Shown: one piece after another, positions 1 to 9,331 of the stretch | Layout: the number at the start of each line of letters is the position of its first letter | How positions within the stretch are numbered: position 1 is the first letter of the stretch | Origin: Larix sibirica | Lineage: Eukaryota; Streptophyta; Pinopsida; Pinales; Pinaceae | Length of the DNA: 16,996 bases | Assembly (NCBI GenBank): GCA_004151065.3 | Contig: NWUY0300002736.1 | Span: forward strand, 1 to 16,996 | Direction: 5' to 3' | Notes under the pieces: generated by a model | What the model was told of the DNA's origin: nothing | Databases searched by the model: none | What the model saw: the letters and a program-made list of their open reading frames with translations, nothing else | Made by a program: the position numbers and the translations under genes

Positions 1-1792
1 AATAAGAATCAACCTGAGAAAAGTCCAGTCCACATGATCATAGGCCTTCACCAGATTCAGTTTAAGAATTAGTGCATTTTGTTTGATACTATGAAAAACC
101 TCCTGAGCTACCCTCACCGCATCGAGTATCCGTCGACCATCTAGAAAACCAAATTGTTCTGACGAAATAAATTTTGAAAGACTAGGTATAATCCGCCTCG
201 CAATGATCTTGGATATAATCTTGTAGACAAAAATTACAAAGAGCAATTGGTCTAAACTCATTGAAATTCTCTGGATGAGAGCCATAAAAGTAGAGTTTAA
301 TGCTCCCGAAACCAACCCCAAACTCCGAGACTCATCCACTGCAACCCGAAGATCCTCACCCATAATATCAAAGAAGGAGATAAAAAGTTCCATCGTCCAT
401 CCATTAGGACTAGGAATTTTTTCCTTATCAAATCACCTCAAGGTATTTTCAACTTCCTCCAGAGAAATTTCCTCGAAAATTTTATCCCCATCCTCATCTG
501 AGAACATTCTCGGATACTCCTTAATAATCTTAAATTGTTCAATCAGGGAAGTAGACTTAGGATCAAGGTAGATATCTTGGAAGTGGTTAATAGCTTCCTT
601 CTATAAATCGGCCTCCCCCACAATCCTACGACTAGCATGGTCGTTTAAATCCCATATGGTATTCTGGATTCTACGAGAGTCAGCAAATCTGTGAAAGAAT
701 TTGGTATTCAAGTCCCCAGAGTTTAACCAAGTAGCACAACTCTTCAAATGCCACGTTTCCTCCCGAATATATACGATTTTAAGCTTCCTCTCCTCCAGAA
801 GGGAGAGTATGGACCGACACAAGAGGGGAAGACCATTCAATAGAGAGAGTTTTATCAAATCACCAATCTCCCTTTCAATAACTTTTAGTTCAGCAGACAA
901 CTCAACTTTCTTTTTCCTCTCCAGGAAATCGTGAATCCTTTTAAAGATTTCAGTTTCTTAGCCAACTTATCCATCTTATAGCATTCCAATGAAACATCCA
1001 CATGCATCCAATGATTATTCACGCCATCCTTGAAGGCCGAATCAGACAACCAGACAGAGTTAAATTTGAAAGGGTAAGATTGTAGAGAGGCCTCTGTTTC
1101 AAATTGCAGAATAATGGGAAGGTGGTCACTGATGTGAATCTGATGAATCCATGAACGGTAGTTTTGAAAATAGTCTAGGAGAGACTCTGATTTGAGGAAG
1201 CGATCAATACGTTTAGAAATCAAGTCCCTGTTTTCCCTTCCATTTGACCAAGTAGGATCCAGAGGACGAGGCTCCACATCCACCAGACGATAAGAAGAGA
1301 AAAGATTCCTGAAAACAGTCCCCCAGAGGATCCAATTTGGCCGAAAGACCCCAAATTTCCTGAGCACCCCAGGAAAAATTTAAATCACCTGCAAGGATCA
1401 GATTTTCCAAATCCATTAAATTCCTTGAGCAAGCCAAATCCCAAAAGGCCTCCCTATCACAATAGGGACCATAACAATTCACAATGTTGATAGATTTTTC
1501 AAAACACCTGAAGTTGCCAGTTAGAAGGATTCCCAACGATACAATATAAGGATTCAAAAGTAGAACCTTAGGGTTCCAAGCTACCAATAACCACCAGAAA
1601 GGCCAACCGCGTCAACATCACACATCATCCAGCCAGGTTTAATCTTACTAAAAAAGAACGAGCCTTCTCCCCACACAACATAGTTTCCTGGAAGAAGACC
1701 AAATCCGGATTGATAATTTGAAGAACTCGCTTGAGGGCCAATTGCTTAGGAAGGCTCCCAACACCCCGAATATTCAATGAGAATAAGATCAT
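1..1792 (-). pseudogene. LINE A ORF2: AP-type endonuclease and partial reverse transcriptase, broken
   Basis: ORF2 nicks the target and reverse-transcribes the element RNA. The start ATG (1792-1790) is followed at once by the endonuclease motif LNIRGVG. Further catalytic blocks are FFQET (about 1690), AGDLNF (Asp near 1385), the block NRDLISKRIDRFL, and SDHLPII (Asp and His near 1127-1122). The endonuclease-RT linker includes GDLNTKFFHRFADSRR (about 700). RT motifs on 600-1 include IPSPNGWTMELF, FRPIALCN, SSEQFGFLDGRRI and KLNLVKAYDHVDW. Frameshifts lie near 1600, 1305, 900, 265 and 220, with a stop near 440. In motif A the position normally held by the first catalytic Asp (xLDLxKAYD) reads Asn, so this RT would be inactive even with an intact frame. 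The window ends inside the RT palm. Confidence 0.85.
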
Positions 1793-3597
1793 TAGCTACC
1801 CCTGGCAAGGGATTTAATTCCTCTAAGAGCCCTGGTTTCAGGAGATGTGGGGAGACCATTAATGCGAAGAGAGTCATCCTCCCCCAAGGGAATGGATTTC
1901 TTATTCTTGCGAGCATTGCGAGTCTTTAATGGGGAGAAATATTGTGCAAGACCACCCGACCTACCTCCTTTAGCAACTTTAAGAGACCCCATCGAAGATG
2001 AGGTGTTAGGATCTGGTAGTGTATTCGAACCCATGACCACCGACGCCAAACCAGTAGACCCTAAGGCCAAAAATTTATTTTTCAGGGCTCGGGATAGTAG
2101 CATCAAAGACATGGTTCTTAAAATAGACAGGAAAAGGAGCTTTTTTCACCATTTCACAGTAGGAGGGAATAAGAAGCACATTGGACAAAGGCTCAGGATC
2201 AGGAGGGATCAAAGGCAGAGGGTGGAGGGGCACTGATGAAGCTACAAGACATGACTTAGCGCCCTCAACATAATCAGGTAAAACTGTCGACACATCATTA
2301 TCCGAAGAAATTAGGATGGTTGAAGCCGGAGAATGGGATGAGAAGGAAGAGCCGACTCATCAGGGGAGACGCCCATTTCATCATAAAGACCAGGAACAGT
2401 TTTATCAGAATCTGAGTCATTAGAAGGCAAGGGAGAGGCATGACGGTGATCGACATAGTTCCCATTATTCCCATTGTTAAGCTCTAAAGAGTTAATAAAA
2501 GAGATTTCCAAGTCATTTAAAGAATGATAGAAAGAGGGGTCGTTGGCTTCCAACTTATGCATTAAACCCGACGCCTGTGCTTTGGGAGGAGGTAGACGGT
2601 TGGAGTAGTTGTCCAAGCTGCCGGTCGCATCAAGTTCCCGCTCACTGCCCTCATCCAAAGACCAAATAGGCTCTATACCTGATGGACGCTTTGAGGAAGA
2701 ACCCTTCTTACAATGACGCCATAAGTGGCCGACATCCTTGCAGTTGGAGCACTGAAATGGTATTCCCCAATAATCAATAACCTGGGCAAGTTTGCGACCC
2801 CTCCAATCGATATGCAAAACATCAATAAGTCCCAGAGAAATGTCGACCTCCACCAACAAACGACTCATTCGACGGTCAAAACCATGCAAGTGTTCTTCCT
2901 CCACATGAAGAAAGCGACCAAGACTGTTTCCAATCGCTTCGAAGGCACCATGGTTCCACAGAGCCAAAGGTAAACCTGGTAAAAGAACCCATAGATGGCG
3001 AAGACGAACCGTAGCCCACTCAGGATCAAAATTTGTTTGCCAATGTTGAAGCATCAAACTGCCCAACCCATAAAGCCATAGTTTGTCTAGAATAAGAGAA
3101 GTATGGGATTCCATCTCGAACTTAAAACCATACCAACCATGGCCCATGACAAATACCTTTGGGGTATAACCCAAAATCAGGTTCTATTTTTGAGACACCC
3201 AGCTCACGATGTCCTTCCGGTTCATAGCAAAATAGGAGAATTTTCAAACCAAAACAGTCATGTTGAAGTTCACCAACTCCTCCAGCCCAACGTCCCGCCC
3301 CATATTAATCCAGACTTCTCCCGGCCAACAACGCCACTTCTCCAACAAACTTCGAGAGCACCACGAAGATCCCTGATGAAAACCCACCTTCGCTGGCTGC
3401 GACAAAACTTGAACATTGTCCACAGACGGTAGTGAACCCTCCGGAATAACCAATGCATCTGATATGGACAGGTGTCCCTTCTTGGAAGCAATCTTTCCAC
3501 GCAGAGACGCGTGCCTATCCTCAGCCAGGAGGGTTATTTTCCCCTTCAGTAAGTCCTTATAAAATGAATATGGTTTCATAATACCAGCCTCCTCCAT
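1792..3597 (-). pseudogene. LINE A ORF1 (DUF4283 + CCHC zinc knuckle), broken
   Basis: ORF1 proteins of plant LINEs bind the element's RNA and form the retrotransposition RNP with ORF2. Reading starts at the ATG at 3597 (MEEAGIMKPYSF). The DUF4283 region covers about 3500-2800 and ends in a knuckle CSNCKDVGHLWRHC (CX2CX4HX4C) near 2760-2715, followed by an acidic, Ser/Pro/Asn-rich linker. The frame is interrupted by TGA at 3246-3244 and TAG at 3186-3184; both fit single C-to-T or G-to-A changes from Trp and Gln codons. From about 2335 to 2110 the protein-like reading moves to another frame, then returns to the first frame, which ends with TAA at 1794-1792. That stop shares its last base with the ORF2 ATG. 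Domain identity is confident; the exact path through the frameshifts is inferred. Confidence 0.8.
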
Positions 3598-4145
3598 CTA
3601 GTAGTCGGTTGTCTTCAGGGATAGTGATGCAAGAATATGGGAAGGCGGCACATGGTGACCCATTATTGAACTTCAAAAACCCTCTTACAGAAAAGTCCAA
3701 AGCCAACTGAAAATTGCCCAAAGGACCGGCCAGAAAAACCCGAGAGGATAACCCTGAAAAAGGGAATGATAACACCCTGACAGGATGCTATCCCTCGGGT
3801 CGCAACCGACGGAAACAGGGGACTGACATGAAGCGTAAAGAAAATAGTAAAAGCCTAAAAGAAGTGTATAATTAACAAGCAGGAGCAAATGGAATAAAGA
3901 GCCAAAACCCAAGACAAGTCACTCGAGTTGTGTCCGTCGAATAACCCCAACTTCACCAACAAACCCCACTTAGGCAGCCACTTGCCGACACCCCGCCCAA
4001 TAAAACATCCCACACCACAAAAGTTATAGACCCATCAGACCAAAACAAAAACCATCATCAATCGGTTCGACAATGCTATTGCCGACCACACCAAGTCGCC
4101 CTCCCCCGCCATGGTCGCCCACACAGACCCTCACAGTCCGTGTTG
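3598..4145 (-). other. Probable 5' leader and internal-promoter region of LINE A
   Basis: This stretch lies directly upstream of the ORF1 ATG on the minus strand and is clearly less AT-rich than the DNA beyond 4180. Non-LTR elements normally carry their promoter inside such a leader; that it does so here is inference. A short upstream frame starts at an ATG in a strong context (gaccATGGCG, near 4112) and ends after about 25 codons. Two further open stretches on the same strand (3912-3685 and 3775-3557) look like leader sequence rather than genes: they are Phe/Leu-rich and resemble no family I know. Confidence 0.45.
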
Positions 4146-4179
4146 CTCTCCTTGCCTATTCACACGTTGTACCAACTTA

Positions 4180-5028
4180 TTTTGTACTTAAAAACAAGGG
4201 AAATGACAAACACTTAATGGAATGACAAATATCAAATTTTAACATTGTACAGTCTAATTTTAATAATCTCATTCCAAGGTTGTGAATTCATTTTCATATT
4301 GAAAATAATTACAATTTAACAAATCTAAAATTATAATTTTGACAAACAATTTTTAATCAAATTTATATGATAGCAAACTAAATAAAAATTTAAAAAATAG
4401 AACATTTATCCTCCTTTTATTACATTAAAACAAAATAACATCGCTTTCTCCAATAAGGGGGAGATGTTGTAATGTTAAGTAACGTTATGTAACGTTCTCC
4501 CCCCAAAGAAATTAAAATTCATTCTGCTAAAATGATGATGGCTTAAACGAAAAAAATGATGTCAACTTGAAGTTTATTTTTAAATGTGTAAACAGGGTTA
4601 GTAAATACATAGTGTAAAATTAAAATGTTATATTGTTTTGTTTAATCCAACATAGTATATTTAATAATTAAACAATTATGCATAATTAATATTTAATAAT
4701 TAAACAATTATGCATAATTAATATTCAATAATTAAACAATTATGCATAATTAACATATAGTAAAAACATAGTACACAATTATGCATAATTAGGATTAGTA
4801 AATGCATAATTAGAAGAAAAAAATGATGTTAACTTAAACAAAAACAAAAAAGAATCAAATTGATGTTAGCTTGAAGTTTAATTTTAAATTTGTAAATAAG
4901 GTTAGTAAATACATAGTGTAAAATTAAAGTTTTTATTATATTATTTTGTTTAATCCAACATGATATATTAAATAATTAAACAAGTATACATGATTAATAT
5001 ATAGTAAATCCGTATAATATAGAAAATT
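4180..5028. repeat. AT-rich dispersed repeat cluster, left block
   Basis: Very AT-rich DNA without a credible ORF. A unit of about 130 bp occurs at about 4571-4690 and again at about 4873-5008 (spacing about 300 bp). It begins gaagtttattttaaa-like and contains gttagtaaatacatagtg, then a run reading close to ttgtttaatccaacat, then aataattaaacaa. The same unit recurs in the same orientation on the other side of LINE B (7970-8480). Around 4470-4500 there is a short repeated gtaacgtt motif. No coding or RNA gene was seen. Confidence 0.7.
4659..4754. repeat. 3 x 32 bp tandem repeat
   Basis: Three consecutive 32 bp units start at 4659, 4691 and 4723. The first two are identical; the third has a single early change (ttcaata for tttaata) and diverges only at its last base. 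Each unit contains the 12 bp perfect palindrome attatgcataat and the near-palindrome ttaataattaa. Single further copies of the palindrome occur nearby and in the right-hand block. Confidence 0.9.
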
Positions 5029-5960
5029 TTAGTGGAGGTTTTGGGTGAGGGTTTTGGAGAGGGCGTCAGAACGGGTTATGACAGGCTTCTGATACACCCT
5101 GTTAATGGTGGTATCTAATCTATAACTTGACCCAACCTTTTTCCGTATGTGTTGATCTTTATTTTTCCGTGTTTTACACTTGTAACCTTCAAAGATGGTA
5201 CTCCCTTTGTTTTTTTGGGCACCTGGTGTCTCATAAGGCTTCTTGTCATTATTAAACTCTGATGGGATCCCCAAAAGGGGATCCAATTGATTTTTTAAAG
5301 TCCCGAGCTGAGGTCTAACCTAGGAGATCTGTCGATTGTTGTGGGGAAAGACACACCATCATCCTCTGGTGGGTCACATGTCATCTCAATCACTAAATCC
5401 TCGCTTTCTCGTTAAGGAGTATCACAGGTTCTAGTACCCTCCTTTATAGAGCCTCTTGACATCCATGGCTTATTTGAATCGTCTCTAAAGCTACATCTCC
5501 CCTTGAATCTTAATTCCCTCAAGGAGATTTTTGAACCTACTCCTTCTGATTTTTTTGAAAGCATCTTAGAGCCCGAGGTTCTTACCTCCGCACTACTTGG
5601 AAGGCTTACCTGGAACCCCTTTGATAAGCCCTTTTTGTCCTCTATGGAGTCCCCTTTCAATAGGAAGGGATGCCTCGTTGACGATAAGACTCCTTTTTCA
5701 TCTGAGCCCTTCTTCAACCTCACCTCCCATATTACCATACCCAAAACCCTAGGGCCCTCCTCTAAACCTGTGCTATCCACTTCTCCCCTTATTGCTTCCG
5801 GTGAGCCTCTCCGTTTTAATCCCTCTTCATATCGGTCCCCTGATGCCCCACCTGTAGAAGTTGAGGGTCCTACCATATCGGCTCCGCGATCCCAACTTGC
5901 AGTCTCTGCATCAATATACTTCTTCCAGCCTAGAGGGTCTTCTAAGATGACTACCCCCTC
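5029..5960. other. Unassigned stretch, open on both strands; possible ORF1 linker
   Basis: This segment is GC-richer than the AT repeats to its left and runs into the RT of LINE B. On the plus strand a frame is open from about 5450 to 6009 (annotatable ATG 5503), encoding a Pro/Ser-rich protein with stretches such as EPTPSDFFESILEPEV and GPSSKPVLSTSPLIASGEP. On the minus strand frames are open over 5876-5412 and 5286-5029, encoding Lys/Gly/Ser-rich sequence. Neither shows a domain I recognise. Its composition resembles the low-complexity linker after the knuckle in LINE ORF1, and its position just before LINE B argues for the plus strand. I cannot decide between a deleted LINE ORF1, an unrelated insert and chance openness from strand-biased composition. 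Confidence 0.3.
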
Positions 5961-5968
5961 AATCCCAA

Positions 5969-6530
5969 ATGCTTACCTTGATTGCGACTTTACCTTTTTT
6001 CGTGGATAAGGATCAAAATGCAGAGCTTATGGAACCTATTAGATTGGTGAAACTGCAAGAAGCTATTCAGTCCTTACAGTATGATAAAAGTCGTGGACCG
6101 GATGGCTGGAGGGTCGATTTCGTTAGAGATTTTATGGATTTGTTGGGATCCGGCCTTTTGGAAGTCATTGAAGAGTCTTGCAGATTTGGTAAGATTCTAT
6201 CAGCATTCAACACAACTTTCATAACTCTTATACCCAAGGTAGATAATGTGACTACATGGGAGGAGTTAAGGCATATTTCTCTCTGTAACTGTGTATATAA
6301 ACTGATAGCAAAAGTGATAACAAATAGGATCATACCTATTTTCTCGGTTTTGATCTTACAAGAACAGTTTGCTTTTCTTAAAGATAGACAAATACTCAAA
6401 GTAGTTGGGATTGCTCAGGAAGTTCTGCATTCTACAAAGATCAACCATTTGGAAGAATTGGGGATTTGATTCCTTTATTAAGTCGATGATAATCTATCGA
6501 CTACACTCTATCAACAATGTTGGTCTTCGG
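5969..6530 (+). pseudogene. LINE B reverse transcriptase, N-terminal part
   Basis: The frame starting near 5969 reads ELMEPIRLVKLQEAIQSLQ, then DKSRGPDGW, LLEVIEESCRFGKIL, FNTTFITLIPKVDN, LRHISLCNCVYKLIAK, and LQEQFAFLKDRQI. These are the fingers and early palm blocks of plant L1-type RT (compare DKAPGPDGF, RPISLCN, PEQFAFLKDR). The frame stops at 6467. About 6480-6525 can be read, with one frameshift, as a decayed motif A (lysine, then YDN-like residues). RT motifs B to E, including the FADD-type catalytic box, are absent, so no active polymerase can be made. The blocks are clear; the precise deletion point (about 6525-6550) is estimated. Confidence 0.85.
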
Positions 6531-6534
6531 TTGG

Positions 6535-7678
6535 GCATTTAGGATTTTCAGGTGATGATGCTGGATGATGGGAGCTACTCACAAAAAACTTGAATGACTG
6601 TAACATTAGAATCACAGGTATGGTGGACAAGCTTTTGTAGACTAGGAATCTTGATGGTGGTACATACATACCCAGAATTGGATATCAAATAGTTTGTGAG
6701 GCAGAGGTTCGTCAAGATCCACCTTGGTAGAATCAGACCCTATGGAATTCATGTTGTCCAAATAAAATGAAATTGTTCATGTGGCTTCTGCTTCATAACA
6801 AAGTCTCAGTTTGGGAAGTTCTAAAGTCTCGATTCTGGATTGGTCATGGGTGGTGCCCTCTTTGTAAGTTAGATAATGAAACATCTGGGCATCTCTTCAT
6901 TTCCTGTTCATACATGCAAAGAATGGTGGGCCGAATCAACTGTGCAGATAGTTTGGACATTATGTGGTCCGATAGTGATTTGAATGATACCTTTAGGAAT
7001 TGGACAGATTTAGGCTCTTACATGAACACACTAGAATTACCTCTACTTTTTATATGGTTCACATGGATTGCCATATACTATGCAATTTTTAAAGATAAAT
7101 ATATCCATTCTACTTTCCAAGCATCAAAGGTTTTGGTTGTTCATACACTCCTCCCCTAGGTCACAACACCTTTGACTCACATAGTTATTACCAAAGAAGA
7201 CATTGATAAATCCAAATGTTGGGGATATTTTGATGGTGCATCATAGGGGACACCAACCATTGGAGTTGTTGGCGGTATTCTCTATTCTATTGATCATACT
7301 TGGACAAGTTTCTCTGCAAGTGTAGGTTTGAGCACCAATAATAGGGCAGAGTTGATGGCCCTCAAAATGCTACTCACACTCGCTATTTCTAAAGGTATTT
7401 AGACTCTACAATTTTTTGGTGACTCATCTGTTGTGATCCAGTGGATGAAGTCCAAATGATCCCCTCAGAATATCACTCTTCAACCGATTTTTGAATATAC
7501 CATCAGGCTTTCAAATATGATCCCTCACATTTCTTTCCACCATATTTACTATGAGAGGAACATGATTGCAGATCATCTTTCCAAAGATGGACTACAGATC
7601 ATTGATGGCCACTGGATCATAAAAGATATGGAGCATGATCGCCTGACTGAGCATGATCCGGGCCCACACCCGGGTTAA
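6535..7678 (+). pseudogene. LINE B zf-RVT and RNase H-like (RVT_3) C-terminus
   Basis: One continuous frame, the same as the RT fragment, runs through this block but carries stops at 6728 (TAG), 7157 (TAG), 7244 (TAG), 7400 (TAG) and 7457 (TGA), plus two more in the damaged first 100 bases. The connection reads NLDGGTYIPRIGYQI. The zf-RVT finger has WNSCCPNKMKLFMWLLLHNK followed by WCPLC and HLFISC. The RNase H fold has the expected acidic sites: GYFDGAS, NNRAELMALKMLL, FFGDSSVVIQW and ERNMIADHLSKDG. A C-terminal RNase H is known for a subset of plant L1 elements, where it is thought to help remove RNA from the hybrid. Every stop fits a C-to-T or G-to-A change from a Gln or Trp (or Arg) codon. 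Confidence 0.85.
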
Positions 7679-7760
7679 ATGAGTGACTCCTATCTATTTT
7701 TTGATAGCTATATAGATCATTCCATTATTTTAAAAATGGAAAAAAAATATATTTAATTTC

Positions 7761-8530
7761 AATTTTAAGACATGTATGAACTTGATTTCTATCTACAGGT
7801 TAAAGTTGATCTTTTTTTATGAATGTGAATGAATGTTTTAAAGAAGTTTTATGTATGAAAAACAGATTGACATAATCATGTCAATGAATATGTAAAAGGT
7901 GATTTATTTCTAATATAAATTGTGATCTATATTACCACGTGTGTATATATATATAACAAAATTTTGTATAATCATGGTTAGTAAATATATAGTATAAAAT
8001 TAATTTTTACTATGTATAAAATTACACTTTAACTAATATAAAATCAAACAATTATGCATAATTAGGATTAGTAAATACATAGTAAACTAGGGTTAGTAAA
8101 TACATAGTGTAAAATTAAACATTTTATATTATTTTGTTTAATTAAACATAATATAGTTAATAACACGTGTAATTAATATATAGTAAATACATAACACACA
8201 ATTATGCATAATTAGGGTTAGTAAATACATAACACACAATTATGCATAATTAGGGTTAGTAAATACATAGTAAATTAGGATTAGTAAATTTATAACTAGA
8301 AAAAAAATCATCTTAGGTGAAATGATGTGGTTTAAACAAACAAAAAAAGTTAAATTGATGTCGATAGTTTCATTTTAAATGTGTAAATAGGGTTAGTAAA
8401 TACATAATGTAAAAACAATTTTTTAAAATTATTTTATTTAATCCAGCATAGTATGATCACTGTAATCAATAAGTAAGGGGTTAATTTTTTAAAACTTTCT
8501 ATGATTAATTAATTATTATGTACTGAGAAT
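7761..8530. repeat. AT-rich dispersed repeat cluster, right block
   Basis: No gene was seen. From about 7970 the gttagtaaatacatag motif recurs (near 7976, 8068, 8090, 8219, 8257 and 8392, with small variants), embedded in the same ~130 bp unit found at 4571-5008 and in the same orientation. Two full-length relatives begin near 8080 and 8363. Several copies carry ttagggtta just before the motif, a telomere-like heptamer context that never forms a true telomeric array. 7761-7960 is plain AT-rich sequence with nothing recognisable. Confidence 0.65.
8183..8280. repeat. 38 bp tandem repeat, about 2.5 copies
   Basis: Two identical 38 bp units at 8183-8220 and 8221-8258 (gtaaatacataacacacaat, then tatgcataattagggtta) are followed by a partial, diverged third copy. 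It sits inside the right AT-rich block and reuses its two main motifs, the attatgcataat palindrome and gttagtaaatacat. Confidence 0.85.
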
Positions 8531-8835
8531 GTTTGTTGCATTGATTTTAGTAATTAGTACATTGAAATTGTCAATTAATTAAACATCTTGATCAAACATA
8601 TTGCAAGTGTTTGTTGCATTGATTTCAACAATTTCTTTACTTGCAATATGTACAATACATTTGTTGATTAAACATATTGATCAAACATATTGTAAGTGTT
8701 TGTCGCATTGATTTCATTGATTCCTCTCTTTGTAATAAGTACATTTGATTTGTTGATTAAACATCTAGATCAAACATATTGTAAATGTTCGTTGCATAGA
8801 TTTTAGTGATTTCTATCTTTGATATAGGGTTTTAG
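8531..8835. repeat. 89 bp minisatellite, about 3.5 copies, adjoining LINE C
   Basis: The sequence gtttgttgcattgatttt and its variants start at 8531, 8609, 8698 and 8787. The companion motif aaacat, three variable bases, gatcaaacatattg starts at 8581, 8670 and 8759, giving an 89 bp period (the first unit is 11 bp shorter). Each unit contains the near-palindrome around ttgatcaa. It ends about 50 bp before the recognisable 5' end of LINE C. No coding potential. Confidence 0.85.
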
Positions 8836-8883
8836 TTATAGTGTATTTTAGTGGTTGTGTTTGAACACTATTCTTAATAAAGG

Positions 8884-9330
8884 TGGATACCCAAAATGAG
8901 AGCTCGCGTTCCTCTGCATGTCTAGGGTTTTCTCGCTCTGCTACAGAGATGGAACTTCCTCCAGACTTGAGTCCGGAGGCCCGTAGGCTTCTACTGGAAG
9001 AGGCATTTTGCGCCCTTGTGGCTGCCTCACCCCCTCCTCCTCTCTCGACAGCCTCCTCTGGCGATGGGTTTATCAAACGAGTTGAAGCTCCAAAGATCCA
9101 GCTCATGTCGGCTGCTTCTCGTTTAAAAGCTCTTGCATTAAGTGAAAAGGGTTTGATCGGTCAGTTCATAGGGATCTGGCCATCACCAAAGACAATGGAC
9201 AACTGGGTAAAGAAGAATTGGTTGCCACTGATTGCAGGCGGTTTGCAGCATTGCTTCTGTGGAAAACGATTTTTCACCTTCCTATTTGAAAATAAAGAAG
9301 ATCGTGATCTGATTTTTCGAAGTGGTCCAT
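8884..9330 (+). mobile_element. LINE C: 5' fragment of the LINE D family
   Basis: Sequence from gagctcgcg (about 8897) to 9330 aligns throughout with LINE D from its second 5' unit to about 15945, with many scattered differences; the spacing is essentially colinear. It has one copy of the 5' leader unit, including tctagggttttctcg, where LINE D has two. Homology stops exactly at the ambiguous base N at 9331, so the fragment is either truncated there or joined there by assembly. Confidence 0.85.
8949..9330 (+). pseudogene. LINE C ORF1 N-terminal fragment (DUF4283 start)
   Basis: The ATG at 8949 matches the ORF1 start of LINE D (15562): MELPPDLSPEARRLLL here against MDPPPDPSPEARRLLL there. The frame is open with no stop to 9330, about 127 codons. 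It covers the Pro-rich N-terminus (AASPPPP) and the first strand-helix part of DUF4283 (ALSEKGLIGQFIGIWPSP, KKNWLPLIAGGLQ, CFCGKRFFTFLFENKEDRD). It retains Trp where LINE D has a stop (15790). The remainder of ORF1 and all of ORF2 are missing after 9331. Confidence 0.8.
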
Positions 9331-9331
9331 N
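9331..9331. other. Ambiguous base (N) at an element junction
   Basis: This is the only N in the window. The short string ggtccat occurs immediately on its left and again on its right (9324-9330 and 9336-9342). LINE C homology ends here, and a minus-strand zinc-finger fragment starts here. A single N placed between unrelated sequences with a short shared string suggests a gap or contig join rather than a simple base-call failure. Confidence 0.7.

Larger units (their letters stand above)
1..4170 (-). mobile_element. LINE A: L1-type non-LTR retrotransposon, degenerate, cut by the left window edge
   Basis: Read on the minus strand, this block shows the order of a plant L1-type LINE: a leader of about 550 bp, ORF1 with DUF4283 and a CCHC knuckle, then ORF2 with an apurinic-type endonuclease and the start of reverse transcriptase. 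The RT is interrupted by the window edge just after motif A, so the 3' half is not visible. The 5' end is estimated near 4170, where GC-richer sequence gives way to very AT-rich DNA; no target-site duplication could be fixed. Several frameshifts and in-frame stops show that this copy is dead. It is a different subfamily from LINEs C and D: the ORF1 N-terminus has no evident similarity to theirs, and ORF2 starts MILFSLNIRG rather than MKLVS. Confidence 0.88.
5965..7760 (+). mobile_element. LINE B: internally deleted L1-type LINE with RNase H tail
   Basis: A plus-strand ORF2 remnant. It begins at the RT N-terminus (no endonuclease is present), loses most of the RT palm and thumb by deletion, and resumes in the connection region, zf-RVT finger and C-terminal RNase H-like domain, ending with TAA at 7676-7678. 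About 60 bp after the stop is a purine-rich run (aaaaatggaaaaaaaa near 7733-7750), which may mark the old 3' tail. AT-rich repeats of one family lie on both sides, so the element probably inserted into such an array. No target-site duplication was identified. Confidence 0.8.

Noticed and set aside
3685-3912. Phe/Leu-rich membrane-like minus-strand peptide
   Set aside because: It lies in the leader of LINE A; hydrophobicity comes from a T-rich strand and no family is recognised.
4659-4754. CRISPR-like array
   Set aside because: The 32 bp units are contiguous with no unique spacers, in plant repeat DNA.
6547-6565. FSGDDAG in LINE B as the RT catalytic FADD box
   Set aside because: The residues that follow (WELL, then NIR, DKLL, TRNLDGG) match the connection region before zf-RVT, not the palm, so the DD pair is coincidental.
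8060-8270. Interstitial telomere repeats (ttagggtta)
   Set aside because: The heptamer never occurs in tandem; each ttaggg is part of a longer AT-rich unit ending gtaaatacat.
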